A program made the translations under genes and the position numbers. Of a stretch of DNA of 64,000 nt, positions 1-7,680 are shown in pieces (the first letter of the stretch is position 1; the number at the start of each line of letters is the position of its first letter). This DNA comes from Acidobacteriota bacterium (lineage in GTDB: Bacteria; Acidobacteriota; Blastocatellia; Pyrinomonadales; Pyrinomonadaceae). Below the pieces are notes generated by a model. The model saw only the letters and a program-made list of their open reading frames with translations, searched no databases and was not told the DNA's origin. The stretch is taken from positions 1 to 64,000 of the forward strand of contig JAIVJZ010000002.1 in assembly GCA_020199775.1 (NCBI GenBank). The letters are read 5' to 3'.

Positions 1-83
1 TCACCAATCGTCCGCCCCTGAGCGGTGACCAGACGCACCGCGCCTTCCTTAAACTCTTTCGTAAACTGTCTTCGCTCTTTCAT
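1..83 (-). CDS. IS3-family transposase OrfA, N-terminal part only
   Basis: The 27 visible residues begin MKERRQFTKEFKEGAVRLVT, the typical opening of the small helix-turn-helix protein (OrfA) of IS3-family elements, which binds the element ends and is normally joined to OrfB by frameshifting. The ATG at 81-83 has a good ribosome binding site (GGAGG, about 4 nt upstream). The gene runs off the left edge of the window, so OrfB and the other end are unseen and it cannot be told whether the element is intact. The terminal repeat at 136-160 lies just upstream, as expected for this family. Confidence 0.85.
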   Translation of the reverse strand, partial: MKERRQFTKEFKEGAVRLVTAQGRTIG

Positions 84-135
84 CTTGCCTCCATTATATC
101 GGTTAAGGCGGAGGCTCTGAAGAATCTTATCTCAC

Positions 136-160
136 TGTCTACTTTTTCGGGTAAGGTTCA
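136..160 (-). repeat. Terminal inverted repeat of the IS3-family element
   Basis: About 25 nt begin with TGAACC on the minus strand and lie about 50 nt upstream of the OrfA start. The partner repeat is not in the window. Confidence 0.6.
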
Positions 161-433
161 GGGTGCTTGTGGAGGCTCAGGTAGTGAAGCGGATAGGTCA
201 GGGCAAGTTTCCTGCTTGTGTCCAAATCGTGGGCGATTAGCACGGGCGGCCGTATATAAGTCAAACAGGGTGCGGAAAATCTCACCTCCTATCTGACGTC
301 CTGCAGTGACTTGTTATGCGGTCGCTCGAATTGCTCTAAAGCTCACCGAACGCAAGACTCGCGAAGTACGTAAACAGCGCCACCAGTTAAGCGCTCTTCA
401 GATTTTAACAGAGCAATCTTGCAAGGGTTCTAG
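161..433. other. Spacer between the IS end and hsdM, no gene seen
   Basis: No convincing coding sequence is present. The short plus-strand open frame starting at 306 lies mostly antisense to hsdM. I see no clear U-tract terminator behind hsdM. This may be the remnant of sequence disrupted by the insertion. Confidence 0.5.
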
Positions 434-2041
434 TCACGGCAAGGGAGGTAAGCCCAACTCTTTGAGGAACGCATTGTGTTTGTCACTTGCCGCCTCGATG
501 TTTTGCGCCAGTGTGACCAGGTCGGCATTCACCGCCTGCAAATCAATCTCCTCATCGGCTATAGAAGTGCTGATATAGCGGGAGATATTCAGGTTGTAGC
601 CGTTAGCTTCGATCTCTTCCATCGGTACGCGCCGGGCATACCGCTCTTCTTTCCTGCGAAACTGATAGGAGTCGATGATCTTGTCGATGTGTTCCGGTAA
701 CAGCTTGTTTTGCCGCTTGCCTTTCTCGAAGTGTTCGCTGGCGTTGATGAATAACACGTCATCCGGCTTTTTACACTTTTTTAATACCAATATGCAGACT
801 GGAATTCCGGTAGAAAAGAACAAGTTGGCGGGTAAGCCGATCACCGTGTCGATGTTGCCGTCTCTCAGCAGCTTGGTACGGATGCGTTCTTCCGCACCGC
901 CACGGAACAACACGCCGTGGGGCAGGATGATAGCCATGACCCCTTCGGGCTTCAGGTAGTGAAAGCCGTGCAGCAAAAAGGCGAAGTCTGCGGCGGACTT
1001 GGGCGCAAGGCCATAGTTCTTGAAGCGCATATCCTCGCCCAGCGCCTCGGTCGGCTCCCAGCGATAGCTGAAAGGGGGATTGGCCACCACTGCATCGAAC
1101 TTCGGCATTTTTGCCGGATTGGCTTCGCGAAGCCAGTCCCAGTCGTTAATGAGGGTGTCACCATGAAAAATCTCAAACTCCGAATCCTTCACCCCGTGCA
1201 GCAGCATATTCATGCGCGCGAGGTTATAAGTGGTGACGTTCTTCTCCTGCCCGTAAATCTTGCCGATGCCGTGGGGGCCGAGACGATGGCGCACGTTCAG
1301 CAGCAGCGAGCCTGAACCGCAGGCAAAATCGAACACGCTGTTCAGATGATTCTTTTTGCCCGTGGCGGGTTCCTGGCTGTCCAGCGTGACAATACCGGAA
1401 AGGATGCTGGAAATCTCCTGCGGCGTGTAGAACTCGCCCGCCTTCTTGCCGGAACCGGCGGCAAATTGGCCGATCAGGTATTCATAGGCATCGCCCAGGG
1501 TGTCCTTGTCGGTGGAGAATTGCGCCAAGCCCTCGGCGACCTTGGTGATGATGGTGCAGAGCTTGGCATTGCGCTCGGGATAGCCCTTGCCCAGCTTTTC
1601 CGAATTCAGGTTGATCTCGGAGAACAGGCCGCCAAAGGTGCTGGCAAAGGATTCGTTTTCGATGTAATCGAAGCCCTTTTGCAAGGTGTGCAGCAATTCC
1701 TTGTCTTGCGTGCGGCCCATCTCAGCGATACTGCCCCAGAGGTAGGGCGGCTGGATCACATAATGCGTTTTGCGGCGCATCTGTTTTTCAAATTCATCGA
1801 TATCGTCCGGGTTTTTTGCATACCACACGGCCAAGGGTGTGCGGCGGTCGCCAACTTCCAGGGTGGGATAGTCGCGCCCTAACTCTTTTTGGGCTGCTGC
1901 CTCGTAGTTGTCCGACAGGTAGCGCAGGAAGAGGAAAGAGAGCATATAGTCGCGGAAATCATCTGCGTTCATCGCGCCGCGCAATTGGTCGGCAATGCCC
2001 CACAGGGTGTTGCCCAGTTGTTTATGATTTGGTTCGGTCAC
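434..2041 (-). CDS. hsdM: Type I restriction-modification methyltransferase subunit HsdM
   Basis: HsdM is the N6-adenine methylase of a type I system. It pairs with HsdS to modify DNA and with HsdS and HsdR to cut it. The 535 residues have the family layout: a helical N-terminal domain (about 1-150), the SAM-binding motif I DFACGSGS at 238-245, and the catalytic NPPF motif at 321-324. The preceding segment GEFYTPQEI (202-210) is also typical. It is the last gene of a four-gene leftward operon and starts 2 nt after the PrrC-like ATPase gene stops, so it is surely co-transcribed. Placing the methylase last, behind the ATPase, is less common than the hsdMSR order. No truncation is visible. Confidence 0.96.
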   Translation of the reverse strand: MTEPNHKQLGNTLWGIADQLRGAMNADDFRDYMLSFLFLRYLSDNYEAAAQKELGRDYPTLEVGDRRTPLAVWYAKNPDDIDEFEKQMRRKTHYVIQPPYLWGSIAEMGRTQDKELLHTLQKGFDYIENESFASTFGGLFSEINLNSEKLGKGYPERNAKLCTIITKVAEGLAQFSTDKDTLGDAYEYLIGQFAAGSGKKAGEFYTPQEISSILSGIVTLDSQEPATGKKNHLNSVFDFACGSGSLLLNVRHRLGPHGIGKIYGQEKNVTTYNLARMNMLLHGVKDSEFEIFHGDTLINDWDWLREANPAKMPKFDAVVANPPFSYRWEPTEALGEDMRFKNYGLAPKSAADFAFLLHGFHYLKPEGVMAIILPHGVLFRGGAEERIRTKLLRDGNIDTVIGLPANLFFSTGIPVCILVLKKCKKPDDVLFINASEHFEKGKRQNKLLPEHIDKIIDSYQFRRKEERYARRVPMEEIEANGYNLNISRYISTSIADEEIDLQAVNADLVTLAQNIEAASDKHNAFLKELGLPPLP

Positions 2042-2043
2042 GA

Positions 2044-3162
2044 TTATTCTGTTTCCTCAAGCTCTTGTGGGAATAATTCTGGGTTGAAGGCGTAGCGACT
2101 CATGAAGTCATCAAGAATTTTCTTGAAGTATCCCTTGTTCTCTTCAAGCATTTCCTGCGGCTCAAAGAGTGAGTAATTGCCGTGACTCAGGATATTGACG
2201 ATCCGCGTGTGCAGGATGCCGTCAATGTCTTCGGCATCTTGTTTGAGACAAGCAGAAAATTCCCTGAATCCATGAAAGCTGGCTGTTTTTTCAAGGATGC
2301 TGCGCAGCATATTGAAGTGATAGGTATATAGTTTGCCGCTTTGGGATGCTTTATAGAGTTCGGCCAGTGCTGCAACATGGTGGAAGAACGGCGTATCGTT
2401 CGTGTTACGAAGAGTATACCCATTCGTTCTCTTGTCTTGGCTCAAGAAATACTTATTTGCCCTGTTCAGCTCATTACACAGCACATTAAAGAAAAGGGTA
2501 TGATGCGACGATATCACCGTCTTCAATGTACTTTCTTGTTTCTTGAGCAGTTTGGCCAGATTATTTGCTATAGCAATGGTGTTGTTATCGTCCAGCGAGG
2601 AGATAGGATCATCGATAAACACGTACTTAACCCATTTATATGCTTCCGCGCCATCCACTGCGAGCTGAACAATGGCGAGAAAAAAGCACCAGATAAAGAT
2701 ATTCTCTTCGCCGCGTGAGACCTTGATATTGTCGATGGCTTGAGTCGTTTCCTCGCTGCCGTCGCCGGGTTTCACCGTGACCGTTCGGGAAAAGCTGACG
2801 GTCCATTGATCGTAGTCAATTCGGAAATCGAAATCGGCATAGCGGTGCAGGAAGGGGCGGATACGATTTTCCATTTCCAGTTCTTCGACGCCCAAGAAAA
2901 AGCGGGATGACGAATTGATTTTCAGCACCCGCTCGCTGTCGCCAGCCAGATCGTTATCCCAGGTGAACAGGTCTTCGGTAAAGGCGTTGAAATAGAGCGT
3001 ATCCCTTTCGTCGCCTTGCTTGCCGATATCCTTGAAGGCCATCGACAGGCGCGTCTTGCCCGTGCCGTTGTAGGCGTAGAGTAGAATGAATTTTTTCCCT
3101 CCCAGTTCGCTGCGCAGGTGCGCGGCCAGGGCATCCAGATTGGCAAAGGCCGTTGCGCTCAT
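2044..3162 (-). CDS. PrrC/RloC-like ATPase with candidate anticodon-nuclease (HEPN) domain
   Basis: This 372-residue protein lies inside the R-M operon and overlaps the hsdS end by 4 nt. It has an ABC-type ATPase core: Walker A with GTGKT (33-37), a signature-like SRGEEN (149-154), Walker B VFIDDP (181-186) with D-loop SSLDDN, and the switch histidines at ISSHH (217-221). The C-terminal part carries Arg287-x3-Glu291 and, 40 residues after the Arg, His327 in NILSHGNYS. In PrrC and RloC the tRNA-cleaving triad has the same Arg-x3-Glu...His spacing (Arg to His about 35-36). PrrC is silenced by its partner type I enzyme and cleaves tRNA(Lys) when a phage inhibits that enzyme, so the same guard role is inferred here. 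It is nearly as short as PrrC (396) and lacks RloC's long coiled coil. Alternatively it is only an ATPase accessory of the hsd locus. Confidence 0.72.
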   Translation of the reverse strand: MSATAFANLDALAAHLRSELGGKKFILLYAYNGTGKTRLSMAFKDIGKQGDERDTLYFNAFTEDLFTWDNDLAGDSERVLKINSSSRFFLGVEELEMENRIRPFLHRYADFDFRIDYDQWTVSFSRTVTVKPGDGSEETTQAIDNIKVSRGEENIFIWCFFLAIVQLAVDGAEAYKWVKYVFIDDPISSLDDNNTIAIANNLAKLLKKQESTLKTVISSHHTLFFNVLCNELNRANKYFLSQDKRTNGYTLRNTNDTPFFHHVAALAELYKASQSGKLYTYHFNMLRSILEKTASFHGFREFSACLKQDAEDIDGILHTRIVNILSHGNYSLFEPQEMLEENKGYFKKILDDFMSRYAFNPELFPQELEETE

Positions 3163-4403
3163 CCCTTCACCTCATCAAACGCGGGGAAAAGCTGTTGCAT
3201 CAACCCTTTCTTGTGAGCCTTGAGCGCGTCGAGCTTTTGAGTTTGGGCGGTAATCAGTTCGTCGATGGAAGAGAGGCAGTCAGCGATTTTTTGTTGTTCG
3301 GGAGGGGAGGGGATAGTTATACAAATTTCTTTAAAGTAGGGTAATCCTATTGTCTTAATAGTGCTTCCCATAGCAATATTTTCAAATTTGGGTTTCAAAG
3401 TTTGCAAGAAATAGTATAAGAACCAATTTGAAAGCTTAGATTTGTCGCATAGCCATACTATAAAATGTTGACTTACCGCCATTGCGGAATGCAAGATCGC
3501 GCTTTTGCCAACTCCGGCATCACGGCTAACAATTACTGTACCGGGGGGGTGAAGCACTGCGGATGAGTTTTTAAGTCCTTCTTTTGAAATTTCAATTTTA
3601 GTTTCATAAATATATCCATTGTCCAGTCTTTTAGAATCAGCAAGAGATACCCATTTAATTCCACCATTATAATAGCCAGGTTTTATTTTATTCGGTGTAT
3701 GACCGGATCCTCTTTTTGCTAGTTCTTCAATTCTTTTCTCCTCCCACTCCCCCGCATCCCGAAACTCAGGAAAGCGCAGCTTGGGCAGGGTTTCATCTTC
3801 GGCGGGAAAAAGCTGCTGCATCAGCCCTTTTTTATGAGTCTTGAGCGTATCGAGCTTTTTGGCTTCGGTGGTGATCAACTCGTCGAGGGAAGAGAGGCAG
3901 TCGGCGATTTTTTGTTGTTCGCCAAATTTTTCTTCTGGGAACGCGACTAATTTTCTCTTGAGAATCGAAAAGTGCCTTTTGTACTCCTCCATCTTAACTG
4001 GATTGAGCAGGAGGTGCTGATACAGATAGCTCGTGCTAACGCCTGATGAAGCATGAAATATTTTTATTCCATCAGCCCCTTGAGCGAATGGAGCATCAGT
4101 TATTTTTAGAACGCAGGTGTGGTCGCCAAAAACAATGAGCGGCAATCCACGGCTAATTACCGCATCTTGATCATCGGTCCACCCTGAAATATATGCCTGA
4201 GACTGGTCGATTATTGGATATGAGCCAGTAGCGGAGTATTGAGTAGTTGGTATCTTTTTTGGCGGAGTGACGACTTCTATCAAATCTGTCAGTTCTTTCG
4301 CATCCCACTCCCCTGCATCCCGAAACTCAGGAAAGCGCAGCTTGGGCTTCAGAGCATGTTGTGCCGCTGGCTTCAACATCTTTTCTTCCATCTTATTGCT
4401 CAT
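3159..4403 (-). CDS. hsdS: Type I restriction-modification specificity subunit HsdS
   Basis: HsdS holds the two target recognition domains that choose the bipartite DNA site. The protein is an internal duplication. Each half begins near PKLRFPEFRDAGEW and ends with EQQKIADCLSS(L/I)DELIT and HKKGLMQQLFPA, the conserved coiled-coil spacers, while the recognition domains between them differ. I place the start at the ATG at 4401-4403 because a GGGGG ribosome binding site sits about 6 nt upstream. A GTG at 4427 would add eight residues without a clear site. The gene overlaps the hsdR end by 11 nt. At DNA level, 3755-3786 and 4316-4347 are identical over 32 nt, which could let recombination exchange recognition domains. 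Confidence 0.95.
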   Translation of the reverse strand: MSNKMEEKMLKPAAQHALKPKLRFPEFRDAGEWDAKELTDLIEVVTPPKKIPTTQYSATGSYPIIDQSQAYISGWTDDQDAVISRGLPLIVFGDHTCVLKITDAPFAQGADGIKIFHASSGVSTSYLYQHLLLNPVKMEEYKRHFSILKRKLVAFPEEKFGEQQKIADCLSSLDELITTEAKKLDTLKTHKKGLMQQLFPAEDETLPKLRFPEFRDAGEWEEKRIEELAKRGSGHTPNKIKPGYYNGGIKWVSLADSKRLDNGYIYETKIEISKEGLKNSSAVLHPPGTVIVSRDAGVGKSAILHSAMAVSQHFIVWLCDKSKLSNWFLYYFLQTLKPKFENIAMGSTIKTIGLPYFKEICITIPSPPEQQKIADCLSSIDELITAQTQKLDALKAHKKGLMQQLFPAFDEVKG

Positions 4404-7359
4404 AGGCCCCCAATCCTGAAATCTCACGCCCCTGGGCGAGTTTGTGCAGCATCGGGATCAGGTCTTCCATCAGTGCCAGTTCCTTTTGCGTGCGGGCCTT
4501 CCAGCCCAGTTCCAAGGGAGCCAGCAGGTCGCTGAGATGTTCGCCGTCGAAGATCATGCGGCGCAGGATGTTGTCCACAAAGGTTTGCAGGGCGGCAGTC
4601 TCCAGCCCGTGCTTGTCGGCAATGGCGGCCAGTTGGCGGGCGTGCTTGTCCGCCTTGAAGCGTTCAAAGCCGTCGCGGATCGCCGTTTCGTCCAGCCCTT
4701 TGCCCACTTCCAGTGTATCGATGTAGTCGGCGATGTCATCGCGCTCATCCATGAACTTGGCATCCGATTGGATTAGGCCAATAAGCTCTTCGCGGCTCAC
4801 CTTCTGCTTGTCCGGCGTTTGCTGCGAATAGCGGGCGATGAGGGACATGATGTAGTCGTAGTCGATAACGGCGGAGGCAAAGAGCACGAATTCGAAGTCG
4901 AGCTGTTGCACTTCTTCCGAGGCGCTGTCGCCACCTGTGTCCTGCTTTTCTTTCAGGCGCTGGGCAGTATCCAGATAGACACCCTTGAAGCCCTGCAACT
5001 GCTCTTTGGGCAACACCTGCTCGATGGTTTTGGCGTTTTCCGGCGTGAGGTCGGTGTACTGGTCAAGCTGGGTCTTGAGGCGCTGCACCTCCTTGAACAG
5101 GTTGATGAACTGGCTGCGAGCGGCGTCGCCCTTGAGGTTGGGCACCTCTTCCGGTTTGTTGTCCAGCCCTTGGGATTGCATGAAGCCGCCCAGCATTTGC
5201 ACGGCGGTTTGCAGTTTGTCGATGACCACCGATGCCTTGTCCACCAGCCAGATCTCCTTGGCTGGTTTGGTGGATTCGCCAGAGAACAGGGCTATAGCGT
5301 CGTTGACGGACTCTTGTTGCTGGCGGAAGTCGAGGATGTTGCCGTAGGGCTTGGTATCGTTGAGCACGCGGTTCGTGCGCGAAAACGCCTGGATCAGCCC
5401 GTGATACTTGAGGTTTTTGTCCACGTAGAGGGTGTTCAGATATTTGGAATCGAAACCGGTGAGCAGCATATCCACCACGATAATGATATCGATCTTCTGC
5501 GCGTGGGGTAGGTCTCGGTTGGGATATTGCTGATCCTTGATGCGCTTTTGCACATCCTGATAATAGAGATCAAACTCACCAATGCTGTGGTTGGTACTAT
5601 AGCGTGTGTTGTAGTCGGCGATGATGGCCTTGAGCGCCTCTTTCTTTTTATCCGGTTCCTGTTCGTTGTCGGCCTTTTCCTGGGGCAGGTCTTCCTGAAT
5701 CTGCTGCACATCTTTGTTGCCCTCGGCGGGCGGTGAGAAGACGCAGGCGATGTTCAGCAACTGGAAGCCGCCACCTTCGGCCTGTTTTTTTGCCTGTAGG
5801 GTCTTGAACAACGCGTGATATTCAATCGCGTCGTTGATCGAGGCCGTGGCCAGAATGGCATTGAACTTGCGCCCGTTGGTGGCAGCATCGTGCTTGGCCA
5901 GAATGGCTTCGACGATGGCTTGCTTGGCCAGCGCCTCGCCCGGCTTGGGCTGGTTCTTGCCTTCGGGCTTGTAATAGTCGACATGGAAGCGCAGGACATT
6001 GCGGTCTTCGATGGCGTGGGTGATGGTGTAGGCGTGCAGTTGCTGTCGGAAGATGTCTTCCGTGGTCTTGAATGATGCCTGCTGCCCTTCGATCTGCTGA
6101 TAGATGGCATTTTCGGCGAAGATCGGCGTGCCGGTAAAGCCGAACAACTGGGCGTTCGGGAAAAACTCCTTAATCGCTCTGTGGTTATCGCCGAATTGTG
6201 AGCGGTGGCACTCATCGAAGATAAAGACCACGCGCTGCTTGCGCAGCGGTTGCAGCCGTTCCTTGTAGTTGCGCTTGTTGTTGCCGTCGAGCGCCAGGCC
6301 GAGCTTCTGGATGGTGGTGACGATCACCTTGTCGGCATAGTCGTCTGACAGTAGACGCCTTACAAGCGTTTCGGTGTTGGTGTTTTCCTCGACGCTGCCC
6401 TCCTGAAACTTGTTGAATTCTTCCCGCGTCTGCCGGTCGAGGTCTTTGCGGTCCACCACGAACAGGCATTTATCAATATCCGGGTTGTCCTTGAGCAGGG
6501 TGGAGGCCTTGAAGGATGTAAGCGTCTTACCGCTTCCGGTGGTGTGCCAGATATAGCCGTTTCCGCTGTGCTGGTGGATGCACTCGACGATGGCCTTGAC
6601 GGCATAGATCTGGTACGGGCGCATCATCAGCAATTTCTGCTCGCTGGCCACCAGCACCATATAGCGACTGATCGTCTGGCCCAGCGTGCACTTGGAGAGG
6701 AATTTCTCGGCAAAACTGTCCAGATGGATGATCTTCTTGTTGTTTTCGCCTGCGAACTGGTAAAGCGGCAAAAAGCGCTCATCAGCATTGAAGCTGAAGT
6801 GGCGGCTGTTGTTGTTAGCGAAGTACCAGGTATCGCTGCGGTTGCTGACGATAAACAATTGCAGGAAGCAAAGCAGGGTTTTGCCGTGGCCGTTGCCAGG
6901 GTCGTTCTTGTAATCAACGATCTGCTGCATAGCCCGGCGTGGGCTGATAGCGAGGGTTTTCAGTTCGATCTGCACCACCGGCACGCCGTTGATGAGAAGG
7001 ATCACATCATAACGGTGGTGGCTGTTGTCGGTGTTGATGCGCAACTGGTTGACCACCTCGAAGCTGTTCTTGCACCAGTCCTTAATATTCACCAGGGTAT
7101 AGTAGAGCGGCGTGCCGTCGTCGCGCTCAAAGCTGTTGCGTTCGCGCAAGTGGCGGGCGGCGGTGAAGATGTCCGGGGTAATGATCTGCTCCAGTAACCT
7201 ATGAAACTCGCTGTCTGTCAGGCGGACTCGGTTCAGGGCCTCAAATTTCTCTCGGAAGTTTTGCTCTAGCGTGGTGCGGTTGCGGATGTCTGGACGGTAG
7301 GTGTATTTGAGGTCGCCCAGTTTTTCAATTAGGTCTTGTTCGATTTTTTGTTCCGTCAT
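4393..7359 (-). CDS. hsdR: Type I restriction enzyme motor/nuclease subunit HsdR
   Basis: HsdR translocates unmodified DNA and cleaves it at a distance. In the 988 residues the nuclease motif is Asp118...Glu132-x-Lys134 (in VPVVQIELKT), followed by QQIVDY (145-150), the QxxxY element of this nuclease family. The SF2 helicase part shows Walker A TTGSGKT (273-279), the DECH box (382-385), TGTP (409-412) and later ILLTGFDSKYLNTLYVDK-type motifs. Length and order match complete HsdR proteins. It is the first gene of the operon hsdR-hsdS-ATPase-hsdM. The ribosome binding site at 7359 is weak. Every key residue I looked for is present, so the enzyme appears intact. Confidence 0.97.
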   Translation of the reverse strand: MTEQKIEQDLIEKLGDLKYTYRPDIRNRTTLEQNFREKFEALNRVRLTDSEFHRLLEQIITPDIFTAARHLRERNSFERDDGTPLYYTLVNIKDWCKNSFEVVNQLRINTDNSHHRYDVILLINGVPVVQIELKTLAISPRRAMQQIVDYKNDPGNGHGKTLLCFLQLFIVSNRSDTWYFANNNSRHFSFNADERFLPLYQFAGENNKKIIHLDSFAEKFLSKCTLGQTISRYMVLVASEQKLLMMRPYQIYAVKAIVECIHQHSGNGYIWHTTGSGKTLTSFKASTLLKDNPDIDKCLFVVDRKDLDRQTREEFNKFQEGSVEENTNTETLVRRLLSDDYADKVIVTTIQKLGLALDGNNKRNYKERLQPLRKQRVVFIFDECHRSQFGDNHRAIKEFFPNAQLFGFTGTPIFAENAIYQQIEGQQASFKTTEDIFRQQLHAYTITHAIEDRNVLRFHVDYYKPEGKNQPKPGEALAKQAIVEAILAKHDAATNGRKFNAILATASINDAIEYHALFKTLQAKKQAEGGGFQLLNIACVFSPPAEGNKDVQQIQEDLPQEKADNEQEPDKKKEALKAIIADYNTRYSTNHSIGEFDLYYQDVQKRIKDQQYPNRDLPHAQKIDIIIVVDMLLTGFDSKYLNTLYVDKNLKYHGLIQAFSRTNRVLNDTKPYGNILDFRQQQESVNDAIALFSGESTKPAKEIWLVDKASVVIDKLQTAVQMLGGFMQSQGLDNKPEEVPNLKGDAARSQFINLFKEVQRLKTQLDQYTDLTPENAKTIEQVLPKEQLQGFKGVYLDTAQRLKEKQDTGGDSASEEVQQLDFEFVLFASAVIDYDYIMSLIARYSQQTPDKQKVSREELIGLIQSDAKFMDERDDIADYIDTLEVGKGLDETAIRDGFERFKADKHARQLAAIADKHGLETAALQTFVDNILRRMIFDGEHLSDLLAPLELGWKARTQKELALMEDLIPMLHKLAQGREISGLGAYEQ

Positions 7360-7680
7360 TAACTATTCTCAGCGGATTCAGAAAAGCGCCTTATTGCCGT
7401 ATGGCCTTGGTCAGAACACCACAGACCATCGTCGTAATCTGCTTTCACAGGAGCGTTCAACCAATGGGTTACTGACACATTGCTATGGAAAACTAGCAGC
7501 TTTTTATCTGCTGCTTAACTCTTGATTCACATTTTACAACAAAGACAGCGTTGGGAGTTCTATATGGCAGGCCTCAGTTCCCTTCAGTTAACACTTCCCA
7601 AGGCGCCGTAGTCGTGTTAAGGAAACTCACTTAAGAAAAGGGAACTGTATAATGCTTGGCATTATCGGCTGATGCTTCAG
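7360..7680. other. Spacer upstream of hsdR holding nested inverted repeats
   Basis: No gene is seen. The part near 7360-7540 should hold the hsdR promoter on the minus strand, but I see no strong consensus. The part near 7575-7665, just behind the PLD-family gene, is rich in inverted repeats and is listed separately. Base composition is AT-richer than the pectin region. Confidence 0.5.
7575..7665. repeat. Nested inverted repeats behind the PLD-family gene
   Basis: An outer pair is CAGTTCCCTT (7575-7584) with AAGGGAACTG (7638-7647). An inner pair is TTAACAC / GTGTTAA near 7588-7594 and 7614-7620. A second small hairpin ATAATGC-TTG-GCATTAT occupies 7649-7665. No U-tract follows on either strand, so a standard intrinsic terminator is uncertain. 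The structure could end the PLD-family transcript or mark a recombination junction. Confidence 0.5.

Larger units (their letters stand above)
1..160 (-). mobile_element. IS3-family insertion sequence, upstream end
   Basis: The element carries the OrfA start and ends at about 160. Read on the minus strand from 160 inwards, the end is TGAACCTTACCCGAAAAAGT followed by AGACA. It matches the TGA-x-CC-x2-CCC layout of IS3-family terminal inverted repeats, quoted from memory of IS3 and IS911. The other end is outside the window, so target duplication cannot be checked. It bounds the defence genes on their left. Confidence 0.7.

Noticed and set aside
306..578. 90-codon frame near the IS end
   Set aside because: Mostly antisense to the hsdM end and without recognisable features.
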